Of a stretch of 64,000 nt of DNA, positions 1 to 8,042 are shown one piece after another (positions within the stretch are counted from its first letter, which is position 1; every line of letters begins with the position of its first letter). The stretch is from Lyngbya sp. HA4199-MV5. Lineage in GTDB: Bacteria; Cyanobacteriota; Cyanobacteriia; Leptolyngbyales; Leptolyngbyaceae. The notes below the pieces were generated by a model, which worked only from the letters and a program-made list of their open reading frames with translations, did no database searches and was not told the origin of the DNA. Both the position numbers and the translations under genes were made by a program. Location of the stretch: assembly GCA_019359375.1 (NCBI GenBank), contig JAHHHL010000010.1:1-64000 (forward strand), given 5' to 3'.

Positions 1-125
1 ATCCGGGTTCGACTGCCTGTCAGGCTCTTGGCACTATTGAGGATCAACCTCTTTGGTTAGCCTTATTGAGAAGCCTACGCCATTTTCATGCTTGGGGGTG
101 AGCGCAGATCATGGAATACTGCCTT

Positions 126-167
126 CTCACCCCTCTCTCCTCACCCCTCACCCCTCTCCTCCTTACC
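126..167. repeat. STRR heptamer tract
   Basis: Six consecutive 7-bp units of the type CTCACCC / CTCTCTC / CTCTCCT. It belongs to the heptamer repeat family seen at many other places in the window. The stop codon of the minus-strand gene beginning at 2103 lies inside this tract, so the repeat has set, or drifted into, the 3' end of that gene. Confidence 0.85.
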
Positions 168-2103
168 CCTTCGGATTGAACGACCCAATCAACTCGCTCC
201 CATCTGCGCTGTAGACTTCGAGCGGCATACCTGCGTTATCCGCGATCGCTTGCAGGGCGGTTTGCAGCGTTTCGATGTGGTTGATGACTCCGCCTAAGGT
301 GCCTCGATCGCCCGACTGTCCCAGCACATAGGCTGTGCGTAGCTTGCGTTCGTATGCACCTGTGAATTGCACGCGAACAACGTCGTTGGCGATCGTGTAC
401 GTGCACATGCGGGGCGACCCGGCACAAATGCGGTTCAGGTCAGCACGCGTTCGTTGCATGGCGCTGGCAACCTGAAGCTGTGCTTCTGCCTGCTTTAGCG
501 AGGTGCCATAGGATGCCAGCAGGGGTTGAGCGGGTTCTGTATATGCCGTGTTCTTAGGCACTTGCTTGACCGTAGCGAGTGCGTCTCGCCAGTTCGCCAC
601 TGCCTGCGACCATTGATTTTGTCGCTGAGCCGTTTCAGCCCGTTGAGCGAGAGAAAGTGCCTGCGTGAAAGCTTTTTGGGCAACCTGCTCTTGCGTGGCA
701 CGATCGCGGGCGGCAGTGAGCTTCGGCTGATAGTCGGTCAGAAGTTTCTGTGCTTCGGCATAGCTGGTTGTGGTGTTGGAAATCTGCTGTAAGGTGTTGA
801 TCACGACCTGCCAGGTGGTTTGGGCAAGCTGCCAGTTTTCGGGCGTTTGGGCAATGCCCTGTCTGGCTTCTGCGACTTTGGCGGTTTCCCTCGCCGTTGT
901 CAGCTTTTTCTGCGCCTGCTGTTCTGACTTGATGAGGGTGTCGATCGCGCTCAAGCGGTCGGTATAGCGGGTCAAGCGCTCCTGAGCAAACGCATGGAGA
1001 GGATTGTCTTGGGGAATGGTTTGCAGTTGGGCGATCGCCTCTCGCCAGAGTGACTGTGCCGACTGCAAGCCAGCAACAGGCTGGGGCAAGGTCTGACTGA
1101 TCTGCGCGGCAGTATTGGCTTTGGTCTCGGCGGCTAACACCTGATCGAGCGTTTGGGACTGCGATCGGTAGGCTTGCTGCAACGTCTCTGCTTCTCCGTG
1201 ATGGCTTGACCAGGCTGGAATGCTTTGCAATAAGCGGGTTGCCTCTGCAAGCTGCTGCTGTGCCTGCTGCAATTCCTGCCCCGTTTTGGCGGTCTGCATA
1301 GTCTGGGCAGATTTCTGACTGAGGATTTGCGCTGCCTGCAATGGTTCACAGACTCCCAAAACGCAAGGGCGCGACATCACCCACAGCCCCGCCGCAAACC
1401 CAGCTATGCTTACCCCAATGCCTGCCAGAAGCCACGGGAGTAAGGACGATCGCGCTGGACGGGTGGACGCTTCAACTGGCGGCTCTAACGCTGGATCTAA
1501 AGGCGCGAGATCAGAAGGCTCGACATACGCTGAGTCATAGATGGAATCTGTCGTGCCCAAGCTCTCCTGGCTAAAGATCGGGTCTGTATCCGAATGCCCC
1601 TGATGCTCGTCTGGCTCACTGTCATCGGCGCGATCGTCCGTTTCCTCCAACTCGTCGGCAGGACTCTCTAGCACATCCTCAGCCGTTTCTGCCTCAGAGA
1701 ATGGCTCTAGCGTTGACAGCCGCAAGGGAAGACTCTGAGAGGCATAAGGCTGCCGTTGTCCCAATACTCTCAAATAAAGCTTTGCCTGTGCGGTTTCTCC
1801 TAACGCCAACTCATCCTTAAATGCGGGCAGTGCGGTTTGAATGGCTTCCTCTAGCGCGTCAAAAATAGCCTTGGGATGAGGAAGGTCGTCTGGCGGATGT
1901 TGACCCAGCACCATCAAAGTTCCTTGCTTGACCACACACTGAATCTGGATGGGTGTGTCAGCAGGCAACGATCGCATCCCTAGCTGCAACTGGTGAGCCA
2001 AGCGCTGTAGCGATTGCTGATGTGTCGTGGCTTCCATAGAGGCATGCAATGAATCAGAGGAATGTAACGAATCGGTTCCTATCATCCTACTCTCCAGCTT
2101 CAA
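163..2103 (-). CDS. Membrane-anchored helical-repeat protein of unknown function
   Basis: A 646-residue protein that I do not recognise beyond a cyanobacterial conserved-hypothetical look. Residues about 45-130 form a small globular region. Residues 133-205 are a strongly acidic linker. One transmembrane helix lies near 221-243 and is followed by CVLGVC, two Cys that could pair. Residues about 256-560 are Gln/Ala-rich helical repeats typical of coiled coils or TPR-like arrays. A compact C-terminal domain (about 565-646) ends in GSFNPKG. No N-terminal signal peptide is seen, so the internal helix should place the N-terminal part in the cytoplasm and the helical part outside or in the lumen (inference). 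The first Met is used; Met7 or Met23 are alternatives. The gene stands alone and its stop codon sits in a heptamer repeat. Confidence 0.85.
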   Translation of the reverse strand: MKLESRMIGTDSLHSSDSLHASMEATTHQQSLQRLAHQLQLGMRSLPADTPIQIQCVVKQGTLMVLGQHPPDDLPHPKAIFDALEEAIQTALPAFKDELALGETAQAKLYLRVLGQRQPYASQSLPLRLSTLEPFSEAETAEDVLESPADELEETDDRADDSEPDEHQGHSDTDPIFSQESLGTTDSIYDSAYVEPSDLAPLDPALEPPVEASTRPARSSLLPWLLAGIGVSIAGFAAGLWVMSRPCVLGVCEPLQAAQILSQKSAQTMQTAKTGQELQQAQQQLAEATRLLQSIPAWSSHHGEAETLQQAYRSQSQTLDQVLAAETKANTAAQISQTLPQPVAGLQSAQSLWREAIAQLQTIPQDNPLHAFAQERLTRYTDRLSAIDTLIKSEQQAQKKLTTARETAKVAEARQGIAQTPENWQLAQTTWQVVINTLQQISNTTTSYAEAQKLLTDYQPKLTAARDRATQEQVAQKAFTQALSLAQRAETAQRQNQWSQAVANWRDALATVKQVPKNTAYTEPAQPLLASYGTSLKQAEAQLQVASAMQRTRADLNRICAGSPRMCTYTIANDVVRVQFTGAYERKLRTAYVLGQSGDRGTLGGVINHIETLQTALQAIADNAGMPLEVYSADGSELIGSFNPKG

Positions 2104-2329
2104 GGCGATCGCGTTTCCTCTTCTGCCTTGAGGTCATTACGTTTTACCTCAGAATGCCCGGACTGCGATCGCAACTATTCACCCGTCTGCTGTGAACATC
2201 CATCTGTCACAAAACAGTCAAACGGTTGTGATAAAAACACTGGCACGGTAGCACAGAATGGATAAGCGATACTGTTGACTCTTGACCGCTTACTGCTGAC
2301 CGACGACCGCTCACCCCAAGGCAACTCAC

Positions 2330-3040
2330 ATGGAAATTCTCATTGTGGAAGATGAAGCTGAGATTGCTCAACTCATCCAGCTTTACCTCGAAAAAGAGGG
2401 CTTTGCGTGTCGCCATTGTCGGGATGGCATCAACGCGCTTCAGATCTTTCAGGAGCAAAAGCCAGATTTGATCATTCTTGATTTGATGATTCCAGGTCTG
2501 GATGGTTTGGAAGTCTGCGCTAGAATTCGCCAGAAAGCGGGTATCAAAGATCCCTACATTCTGATGTTGACGGCTAAAGGGGAAGAGATCGATCGCATCA
2601 TCGGCTTGTCTACGGGTGCCGATGACTACATGGTGAAGCCGTTCAGTCCTAAAGAATTGGTGGCGCGGGTGCGTGCCCTGTTACGTCGAACGCTTCGTCA
2701 AGGTGGTGAGAGTCAAACCTATCGGACACAGCACTTTCTGGTAGATGTGGATCAGCGATCGGCACAGCGCGTTGTCAACGCTGACCAGCTTGAGCCGCTG
2801 GAACTCACCACCCTGGAATTTGATCTGCTCTCCACCTTCATGAGCTACCCAGGGCGCGTCTGGAACCGGACGCAACTGATCGACAAACTCTGGGGCAGCA
2901 ATTTCTTTGGCGATGAGCGGGTCGTGGATACCCATATTGCCCGTCTCCGCAAAAAGATTGAACCTGATCCCACCAGCCCCACCTTTGTCAAAACGGTGAT
3001 TGGCGTTGGCTACAAGTTTGAAGATCCCGCTATGTCTTGA
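2330..3040 (+). CDS. OmpR/PhoB-family response regulator
   Basis: A 236-residue two-component transcription regulator. The receiver domain (1-120) has the acidic pocket E7-D8-E9, phosphoacceptor D51 in the LDLMIPG context, T81 and K103 in VKPF. A winged-helix DNA-binding domain spans about 140-232, with the recognition region near RVVDTHIARLRKKI and the usual IGVGYKF wing. All residues needed for phosphorylation are present. No histidine kinase is adjacent, so its partner is encoded elsewhere. The ATG start places the receiver at the very N-terminus as usual; only a weak AAGG lies upstream. The family is certain, the regulon cannot be read from the sequence. Confidence 0.95.
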   Translation: MEILIVEDEAEIAQLIQLYLEKEGFACRHCRDGINALQIFQEQKPDLIILDLMIPGLDGLEVCARIRQKAGIKDPYILMLTAKGEEIDRIIGLSTGADDYMVKPFSPKELVARVRALLRRTLRQGGESQTYRTQHFLVDVDQRSAQRVVNADQLEPLELTTLEFDLLSTFMSYPGRVWNRTQLIDKLWGSNFFGDERVVDTHIARLRKKIEPDPTSPTFVKTVIGVGYKFEDPAMS

Positions 3041-3090
3041 TGGATGACAGCTCTGGAGCAAATTTTAGGGAGCCAGCAAGTTTGTGGGTT

Positions 3091-3118
3091 GGGGTGTGGG
3101 GTGTAGGGTGTAGGGTTT
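3091..3118. repeat. STRR heptamer tract
   Basis: Four 7-bp units (GGGGTGT twice, AGGGTGT, AGGGTTT) in the short gap between the response regulator and ycf20. It is the complement class of the CACACCC units found inside glcF. Confidence 0.8.
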
Positions 3119-3158
3119 GGGGAATACCACTGAGCATACAAAGCTTGAAGGCTGGAAG

Positions 3159-3491
3159 TTAGGAGCCGAGCTTAAATGCGTCTACAAATAAGCTGTAGAT
3201 CAGACCCACTTTGATGGCGTTGAGGCAATCCAGCAGGAGCGATCGCGCCGTGTCTGAGTGCCGACGATACACAACGGCACTGATCAATTCGGTCAGGGCT
3301 ACCAAAAGCGCCGCAATGACGATATCCAACTGCCCTTGTTGCCCTGCGACAAGAGAGATGGCGGGTCCTAAATAATTGCCAAACAGCAGGCTGATGATCA
3401 GCATCGAAATGCGTCGCCATGGATTCTGTAGCCAACTGGTGAGACGATCGCCCGTCACATCGACCAACCGATTCAGCCGAGTATTTTGCAT
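3159..3491 (-). CDS. ycf20: Ycf20 / DUF565 family membrane protein
   Basis: A 110-residue protein matching the Ycf20 (DUF565) family found in cyanobacteria and plastids. The family hallmark is visible near residues 22-50: NPWRRISMLIISLLFGNYLG followed by an AGQ motif. Two or three hydrophobic helices lie around 30-50, 58-75 and 92-106, so it is an integral membrane protein. In plants, Ycf20-like proteins have been linked to non-photochemical quenching; the cyanobacterial role is not settled. It is a single gene with no clear operon partner; a fully conserved start ATG precedes the TRLNRLVD segment. Confidence 0.88.
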   Translation of the reverse strand: MQNTRLNRLVDVTGDRLTSWLQNPWRRISMLIISLLFGNYLGPAISLVAGQQGQLDIVIAALLVALTELISAVVYRRHSDTARSLLLDCLNAIKVGLIYSLFVDAFKLGS

Positions 3492-3640
3492 CGCTTTCTT
3501 GCCCTTCTACCTCGTTAGCGCTTCCTCTCGCCAACCCACGCACTCGCGCAGGCAGTTCTGCTTAACTTTAGAATGTTTCTCTCCCCAATGGACTGAAAGA
3601 CTGCTATCACTAGGGTAGGGCTGTAGATGGCAAGTAGGCG

Positions 3641-4264
3641 ATGACGGGCAAACAGGCGAGGCAGATCAGGTCACGATGGCAGTTTGGCATCGGCGTGACC
3701 GTAGCAGCACTGATATGTGTGCTGAGTGGATGGGTTGTGTTACAGCGCTTTACAGCCAGCCCGATCGACCCTTCCAGCATTGATCCCCTTACTCCCAACA
3801 ATGACCTGAAAGCGACCGATCGACCAACGCCTGCTCCCAGCACACCAACGATTCCCACGCCGACAGCGACCCAGCGAGTCCCCTCCCTAGCCAGCAAGCA
3901 ACCGACTGAGACACCCTCGTCTGGCAAAGTGGCTTTACGGCAAGGAATGTTTAGGGTTGGCAACCCAACCAGCTACCCCGTGCGAGTGGCGCTGTTGTCG
4001 CAGAAGACGGTAGCCACTGCTCAAACAGGGGCGGCTCGTTACGAACTCCCAGCCCATTGGGATTTTTCCCCTGAAGAAGGTGGAGCAGAAGGGTTGCTGG
4101 TTTCCTTACCCGATCGCACCCTCAAACTCAAAAAAGGCGATATCCTGGTTGCGTTTGCCCAGGATGGGTCTGGACGGTATTGGGGACCCTATGTCGTCGA
4201 TGAAACCGCCCTGCCGACCTGGAATGCTAAAGCCGTTGAATGGCAGTTGATCCTACCCCCCTAA
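3641..4264 (+). CDS. Predicted membrane-anchored protein of unknown function
   Basis: A 207-residue protein with one N-terminal transmembrane anchor (about 14-35) preceded by basic residues, so most of the protein is expected outside the cytoplasm. Residues 40-90 are a Pro/Thr/Ser-rich low-complexity linker. Residues about 95-207 look like a single folded beta-rich domain with conserved-looking motifs (RQGMFRVGNPTSYPVRVALL split over 97-116, GDILVAFAQDG). I do not recognise the family. It converges on the molybdopterin oxidoreductase gene and their stop codons overlap by four bases (CTAA). Confidence 0.8.
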   Translation: MTGKQARQIRSRWQFGIGVTVAALICVLSGWVVLQRFTASPIDPSSIDPLTPNNDLKATDRPTPAPSTPTIPTPTATQRVPSLASKQPTETPSSGKVALRQGMFRVGNPTSYPVRVALLSQKTVATAQTGAARYELPAHWDFSPEEGGAEGLLVSLPDRTLKLKKGDILVAFAQDGSGRYWGPYVVDETALPTWNAKAVEWQLILPP

Positions 4265-4983
4265 AGTCCTGCAAACCATTCATAACCCTGATCTTTCCAG
4301 TAGCCCGTTTGTTGAGATAGGTCGCTGACGAGCGTAATGCCTGTCACCCACTTACTCTGCTTATAGCCCAGCTTAATCGGTGATGCCAATCGCAAGGGCG
4401 CACCGTTTTTGGCAGGAAGGGGCGCACCATTCATCTGGTATGCCAGCAGCGTTTGAGGATGCAGCACTGATGCGAGATCCCAGCTTTCGTAGTAGCCATC
4501 CGCTGATTGAAAATAGACGTAGCGCACAGCAGCTTTGGGTTGCGCCAGTTGAATCAAGTCGTGCAGCCTGACTCCACCCCACTGCACGATCGCCGCCCAC
4601 CCTTCCACACACACATGGCGAATCACCATTGAGGTCAGCGGCATCTGCTGAAGGCTGTTCAGGTCAAGGCTAAGTGGATTGTTAACTTCACCATCAATGG
4701 TCAGCCGAAACGCCGCGCGATCGATGCGGGGCACAAACCGAAACGTATTTTCAATCAACGCCGCTGGCTCGATCGCGCTGACGGGAAACTCTGGCACGAG
4801 CTTTTGTGGATTCAGCAGCAGGGCATCCAGCCGATCGTTCACAGGCATAAATAGCTTGCCTGCCACGCTTTCTACCAGCGTCAACCCGGCTGTACCAACA
4901 ATCCAGCCAGCACCCGTGAGTCCGGCAATTCTAAGAAAACTGCGGCGAGGGAGAGAGTCGGGAGTATCGTCGGTGGGGGGCAT
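4261..4983 (-). CDS. Tat-exported molybdopterin-dependent oxidoreductase (sulfite oxidase/MsrP-like fold)
   Basis: A 240-residue protein of the oxidoreductase molybdopterin-binding family. It begins with a twin-arginine signal (RRSFLRIAG, residues 13-21) and a hydrophobic stretch to about residue 35, so it is exported folded with its cofactor. The molybdenum-ligand Cys is C125 in HVCVEGWA, and the typical YVYFQSADGYYES and LPAKNGAPLRLASP segments follow. I chose the ATG at 4983; a longer frame to 5034 adds only Pro/Leu residues encoded by heptamer repeats. The cytochrome b561-like gene lies upstream on the same strand and is a likely electron partner, as in MsrPQ and similar pairs. The physiological substrate is not evident. 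Confidence 0.9.
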   Translation of the reverse strand: MPPTDDTPDSLPRRSFLRIAGLTGAGWIVGTAGLTLVESVAGKLFMPVNDRLDALLLNPQKLVPEFPVSAIEPAALIENTFRFVPRIDRAAFRLTIDGEVNNPLSLDLNSLQQMPLTSMVIRHVCVEGWAAIVQWGGVRLHDLIQLAQPKAAVRYVYFQSADGYYESWDLASVLHPQTLLAYQMNGAPLPAKNGAPLRLASPIKLGYKQSKWVTGITLVSDLSQQTGYWKDQGYEWFAGL

Positions 4984-5070
4984 GGGTGGGGAGTGGGGAG
5001 TAGGGAGTGGGAGCAGAGGAGGCAAGGGGGGCATTAGGGGGCAGAGGGAGCGGAGGGAGCGGAGGGCGAT
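4977..5070. repeat. G-rich STRR tract
   Basis: A G-rich tract at the start of the molybdopterin oxidoreductase gene, containing heptamers GGGGAGT at 4988-5001 and AGGGAGT at 5002-5008, then GGAGCG-type units. Four or more G-runs lie close together on the plus strand, so a G-quadruplex is possible. Confidence 0.7.
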
Positions 5071-5134
5071 GGGGTATTAGGAAGAATGGAGAAAGGGCGA
5101 GACAGGGTTGCAGCTTTAGCACTGAGGTGGTGGA

Positions 5135-5197
5135 CTTCCCTTGCTTCCCTTGCTTCCCCTGCCTCCCCTGCCTCCCTTGCCTCCCTCGCCTCCCCCT
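5135..5197. repeat. Seven tandem 9-bp CT-rich repeats
   Basis: Seven consecutive 9-bp units of the type CTTCCCTTG / CCTCCCCTG / CCTCCCTCG. They end exactly at the stop codon of the cytochrome b561-like gene (5198). The gap between that gene and the molybdopterin oxidoreductase is filled by this and the G-rich tract. Confidence 0.85.
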
Positions 5198-5800
5198 TCA
5201 TTTGTCCAAAAACATGGAATCAACCAACCGATCGCCCCCTGCTTTGAATGCCAGCCAGGAATGGACGATCGCAAACCCAAGGACGATCGGCACGGTGAGA
5301 AAGTGAACGACTCGGAGCGCAAACCAATCGCCAAACAAGTCCACAATCCAGTGAAACTGAGCGGGTTTGTACATGCCGATGCCGCTCAGCAGTGCCAGCA
5401 ACAGGATAGGAATAATTGACGTGTAGGCGATGCGGTGCCATGCGTAGATGCGTCGTTTGGGGTTTTTGCTCTGCTGCAAGGCTTGGATGTCGTTACCACC
5501 CACATAACGATGCTGCCAGCGTTGGGTGAACAGAACGTAGATACCATACCAGAGCAAATTCAGCGAGAAAAACCACATCGCGGCAAAATGCCAGTGCCGT
5601 CCGCCTGCCAGCCAACCACCCAGCAAACCAATGAACGGAAAGTGAAACCCTTCTCGCCCACCAAACACCGGATTGGCGTTGTAGATCTGCAAACCACTCG
5701 TCAGCAGGAGAAACAGGCTGATGATGTTGATCCAATGGAACAGCGTGGCGGGAGGTGCCTGGAGCGATCGACGGGGTTTGGCGACGGGCGATGAAGTCAC
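5198..5800 (-). CDS. Cytochrome b561-like membrane subunit, probable partner of the Mo oxidoreductase
   Basis: A 200-residue four-helix membrane protein of the b561 / Ni-Fe hydrogenase b-type cytochrome superfamily. Hydrophobic helices lie near 22-40, 66-91, 122-143 and 163-184. Candidate heme-ligating histidines are placed in or near them: H22, H69, H71, H122, H166 and H180. It is transcribed toward the Tat-exported molybdopterin oxidoreductase gene, which starts about 215 bases downstream, so the two probably form a membrane electron-transfer pair between the quinone pool and the exported enzyme (inference from family pairing). The low-complexity spacer between the two genes is unusual. Confidence 0.88.
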   Translation of the reverse strand: MTSSPVAKPRRSLQAPPATLFHWINIISLFLLLTSGLQIYNANPVFGGREGFHFPFIGLLGGWLAGGRHWHFAAMWFFSLNLLWYGIYVLFTQRWQHRYVGGNDIQALQQSKNPKRRIYAWHRIAYTSIIPILLLALLSGIGMYKPAQFHWIVDLFGDWFALRVVHFLTVPIVLGFAIVHSWLAFKAGGDRLVDSMFLDK

Positions 5801-6013
5801 TGTTTCGGTTTGTAACGGCTACTCATTCCACTGTAACGCGTTGGGCGCGATCGATGCTCGGTGGGTTCAAATGCGTCATTTATGTTGTTATCAGGGCAAA
5901 TCCATCATGCTGGAGATGATTCTGCTGGCTTGCCGCCTGTGGTTTCTGGAGCGCGATGGAACTCTTGCATACCGAGTGGGTCTATCTTCCTAGTAGATTG
6001 ATACGAGGTTAGG

Positions 6014-6556
6014 TTGATGATGTTGACAACGTTTAAGGTCGGTATGCTGAGTGTTGTGGCGATCGCCAGCAGTCTGGCATGGTCTCACACAGCCGTGGGC
6101 GCACTATTTGCCCCAACGCAGCCCATAACGGTAAAGCAGCAGCGACTGGCACAGGCAACTTCTACCATTCCAGCGTTAGAGCAAGCTGTTCTAACCCAAA
6201 TCAATCAGTATCGTGCCAGCCGCAAACTACCACCACTGACGTTAGATTCGCGCATTAGTGTTCAAGCACGAGCACATAGTCAGGCAATGGCAAGTGGGCG
6301 CACCCCGTTTAGCCACAATGGGTTTCAGCAACGAGTGCAGGCGATCGCCCGTGCCATTCCCTATAGCAGTGCCGCCGAAAACGTAGCGTACAATCAGGGC
6401 TACAGCGATCCGGTGCGTCAAGCTGTGCAGGGCTGGCTGCAAAGTACGGGGCATCGCCAAAACATTGAAGGCTCATTTGATCTAACGGGGGTTGGCATCG
6501 CGCAAAATGCCAAAGGCGAATATTACTTCACGCAGATTTTTATTCGTCGTCGCTAG
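6014..6556 (+). CDS. Secreted CAP-domain (SCP/PR1-like, YkwD type) protein
   Basis: A 180-residue protein with an N-terminal signal sequence (hydrophobic core 10-24) and a CAP domain from about 55 to 178. Family signatures are clear: LEQAVLTQINQYRASRKLPP at 55-74, H88, FSHNGF at 99-104, AENVAY at 121-126, the GHRQNIEG block at 146-153, and a C-terminal YYFTQIF strand. CAP proteins are extracellular; bacterial members have few defined functions. The three consecutive Met codons leave the exact start open by two residues. It is followed 46 bases later by the RNase D-like gene on the same strand. Confidence 0.93.
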   Translation: MMMLTTFKVGMLSVVAIASSLAWSHTAVGALFAPTQPITVKQQRLAQATSTIPALEQAVLTQINQYRASRKLPPLTLDSRISVQARAHSQAMASGRTPFSHNGFQQRVQAIARAIPYSSAAENVAYNQGYSDPVRQAVQGWLQSTGHRQNIEGSFDLTGVGIAQNAKGEYYFTQIFIRRR

Positions 6557-6602
6557 CCGTTACCCGGTACTCTATACTCTGTAACCCTAGCCCCTAATTC
6601 AG

Positions 6603-7232
6603 ATGGTCTTGGCAGATTTCCAGATTTGCGATCGCGATTTGTCTGACGCACAGCTTGCCGAGTATTTGCAGGCAGACGCGATCGCGGTTGATACAGAGAC
6701 GATGGGATTGTTACCCCAGCGCGATCGCCTCTGTTTAGTGCAACTCTGCGACCCGAATGATCACGTTTCTGTCGTGCGAATCGCCCGTGGGCAGACCGAT
6801 GCTCCAAACCTCAAACGCTTACTAGAGGCAGAGAATAGCGTCAAGGTCTTCCACTTTGCCCGCTTTGATGTGGCGACGTTGCACCACCATTTGCAGATCA
6901 ATGTCCAGCCGCTTTTTTGTACTAAAGTTGCTAGCAAACTGGCTCGTACCTACACCCCCAAACACGGGCTGAAAGATCTGGTGCAGGAACTGGAACACGT
7001 CGAACTTGACAAGAGTGCCCAAAGCTCAGACTGGGGCAATGCAGCAAACCTGTCGCCAGAACAACTCCGTTACGCCGCTAATGATGTGCGTTACCTCTTA
7101 AGCGCTCGTCAAAAGTTGATCGATATGCTGAAGCGCGAAGAACGGTGGGAACTGGCGCAGCAGTGCTTTCGGTGCATCCCCACGATCGCTCAGCTAGATC
7201 TTTTACAATACCAGGGCTTGTTTGAGCATTGA
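6603..7232 (+). CDS. RNase D-like 3'-5' exonuclease, short form
   Basis: A 209-residue DEDDy-type exonuclease. Motif I is D30-T-E32, motif II is in HFARFD89, and motif III is Y157-A-A-N-D161, so all four metal-binding acids and the catalytic Tyr are present. It is only the nuclease domain: the HRDC domains of classical RNase D (about 375 residues) are missing, as is usual for the cyanobacterial short form. It should act in tRNA or other RNA 3'-end trimming (family inference). The ATG start lies close behind the CAP-domain gene. Confidence 0.93.
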   Translation: MVLADFQICDRDLSDAQLAEYLQADAIAVDTETMGLLPQRDRLCLVQLCDPNDHVSVVRIARGQTDAPNLKRLLEAENSVKVFHFARFDVATLHHHLQINVQPLFCTKVASKLARTYTPKHGLKDLVQELEHVELDKSAQSSDWGNAANLSPEQLRYAANDVRYLLSARQKLIDMLKREERWELAQQCFRCIPTIAQLDLLQYQGLFEH

Positions 7233-7505
7233 TGCTTCAGAATTGAATCCAGCAATTCTCGTTTTGAAACATGATTACAAGGCAGTGAATCTGCATCAAC
7301 GCTGTGTGAGTGCGTTTTTTCAAGACAATGCCAGATTAGTGAACTGAGTCAACGCCCAACTCTTGAAGCTATCCGGCACGCAATGAGAAAGGGGCACTGT
7401 TCCCCAGGTACTCAAGCAACGCACTGCCTACCTCAATGGGCAATTCTCAAAATAAGTCTTGCAAAACTGAGATGCTCTCGATCCGGTCGGTGTGCAACGG
7501 GATTG

Positions 7506-8042
7506 TTATGTGCTGCAATCTACCGTTTTGTCTCTTCTCTTCTTTCGCTTGAATGATGAAAGAAAGATAGAGAGATATTTTTTCACCCAATAAATCGGAT
7601 TGGGAATTTGCCAATAACGTTGGTACCGATCGAGATGGTTGCTATGGAATGGAGGGAAATCCCAAATATCTGCTGGCGGTGATCCAAAATAACTTTGATA
7701 GAGTTCGATCGTGTAATCATATCGCTGACTGGCTCCGCTATCGCCGGGATAATGATGGAGCGATTTTTTCAAAATCTTGCCGCACAACTCTTCCCAATAA
7801 GAATGGGTGTAGAGTAAATGATAGTGCCAGACGCAATCGATCGCACTCGATGGCGATACCATACCTTCAGCGATCGCGGCTAGAAAAATGTACTTTTTAT
7901 ATTCGCACATCGCTCGCAAGGTATAAATTTCACTCCAATGATATTCCCATGCTAATTTAGCCGACATGGGATAGGGAGCAGTGGGATCGTCTAGCTTAAA
8001 TTCGTAAAGCTTAGCGTAGAGTTCGGCTTCTATTTCATTCAT
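7506..8042 (-). CDS. GRDP-like (glycine-rich-domain-containing-protein-like, DUF1399 type) protein
   Basis: A 178-residue cytosolic protein carrying the hallmark of the GRDP/DUF1399 family: a WHYHLLYTHSYW motif at residues 72-83, preceded by an alpha-helical segment (EYKKYIFLAAIAEG). A second conserved aromatic block (YQSYFGSPPADIWD) follows at 115-128. The C-terminal tail is hydrophobic then strongly basic (KRKKRRDK). Function is unknown in bacteria. I start it at the ATG at 8042 rather than 8060, because this ATG shares its A with the TGA stop of the upstream kinase gene (TGATG) and has a GGAGG Shine-Dalgarno six bases away. It is thus translationally coupled to the kinase. Confidence 0.87.
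   Translation of the reverse strand: MNEIEAELYAKLYEFKLDDPTAPYPMSAKLAWEYHWSEIYTLRAMCEYKKYIFLAAIAEGMVSPSSAIDCVWHYHLLYTHSYWEELCGKILKKSLHHYPGDSGASQRYDYTIELYQSYFGSPPADIWDFPPFHSNHLDRYQRYWQIPNPIYWVKKYLSIFLSSFKRKKRRDKTVDCST

Noticed and set aside
4984-5034. N-terminal extension of the molybdopterin oxidoreductase
   Set aside because: The added residues are only Pro/Leu/His from heptamer repeats; the twin-arginine signal fits the shorter start at 4983.
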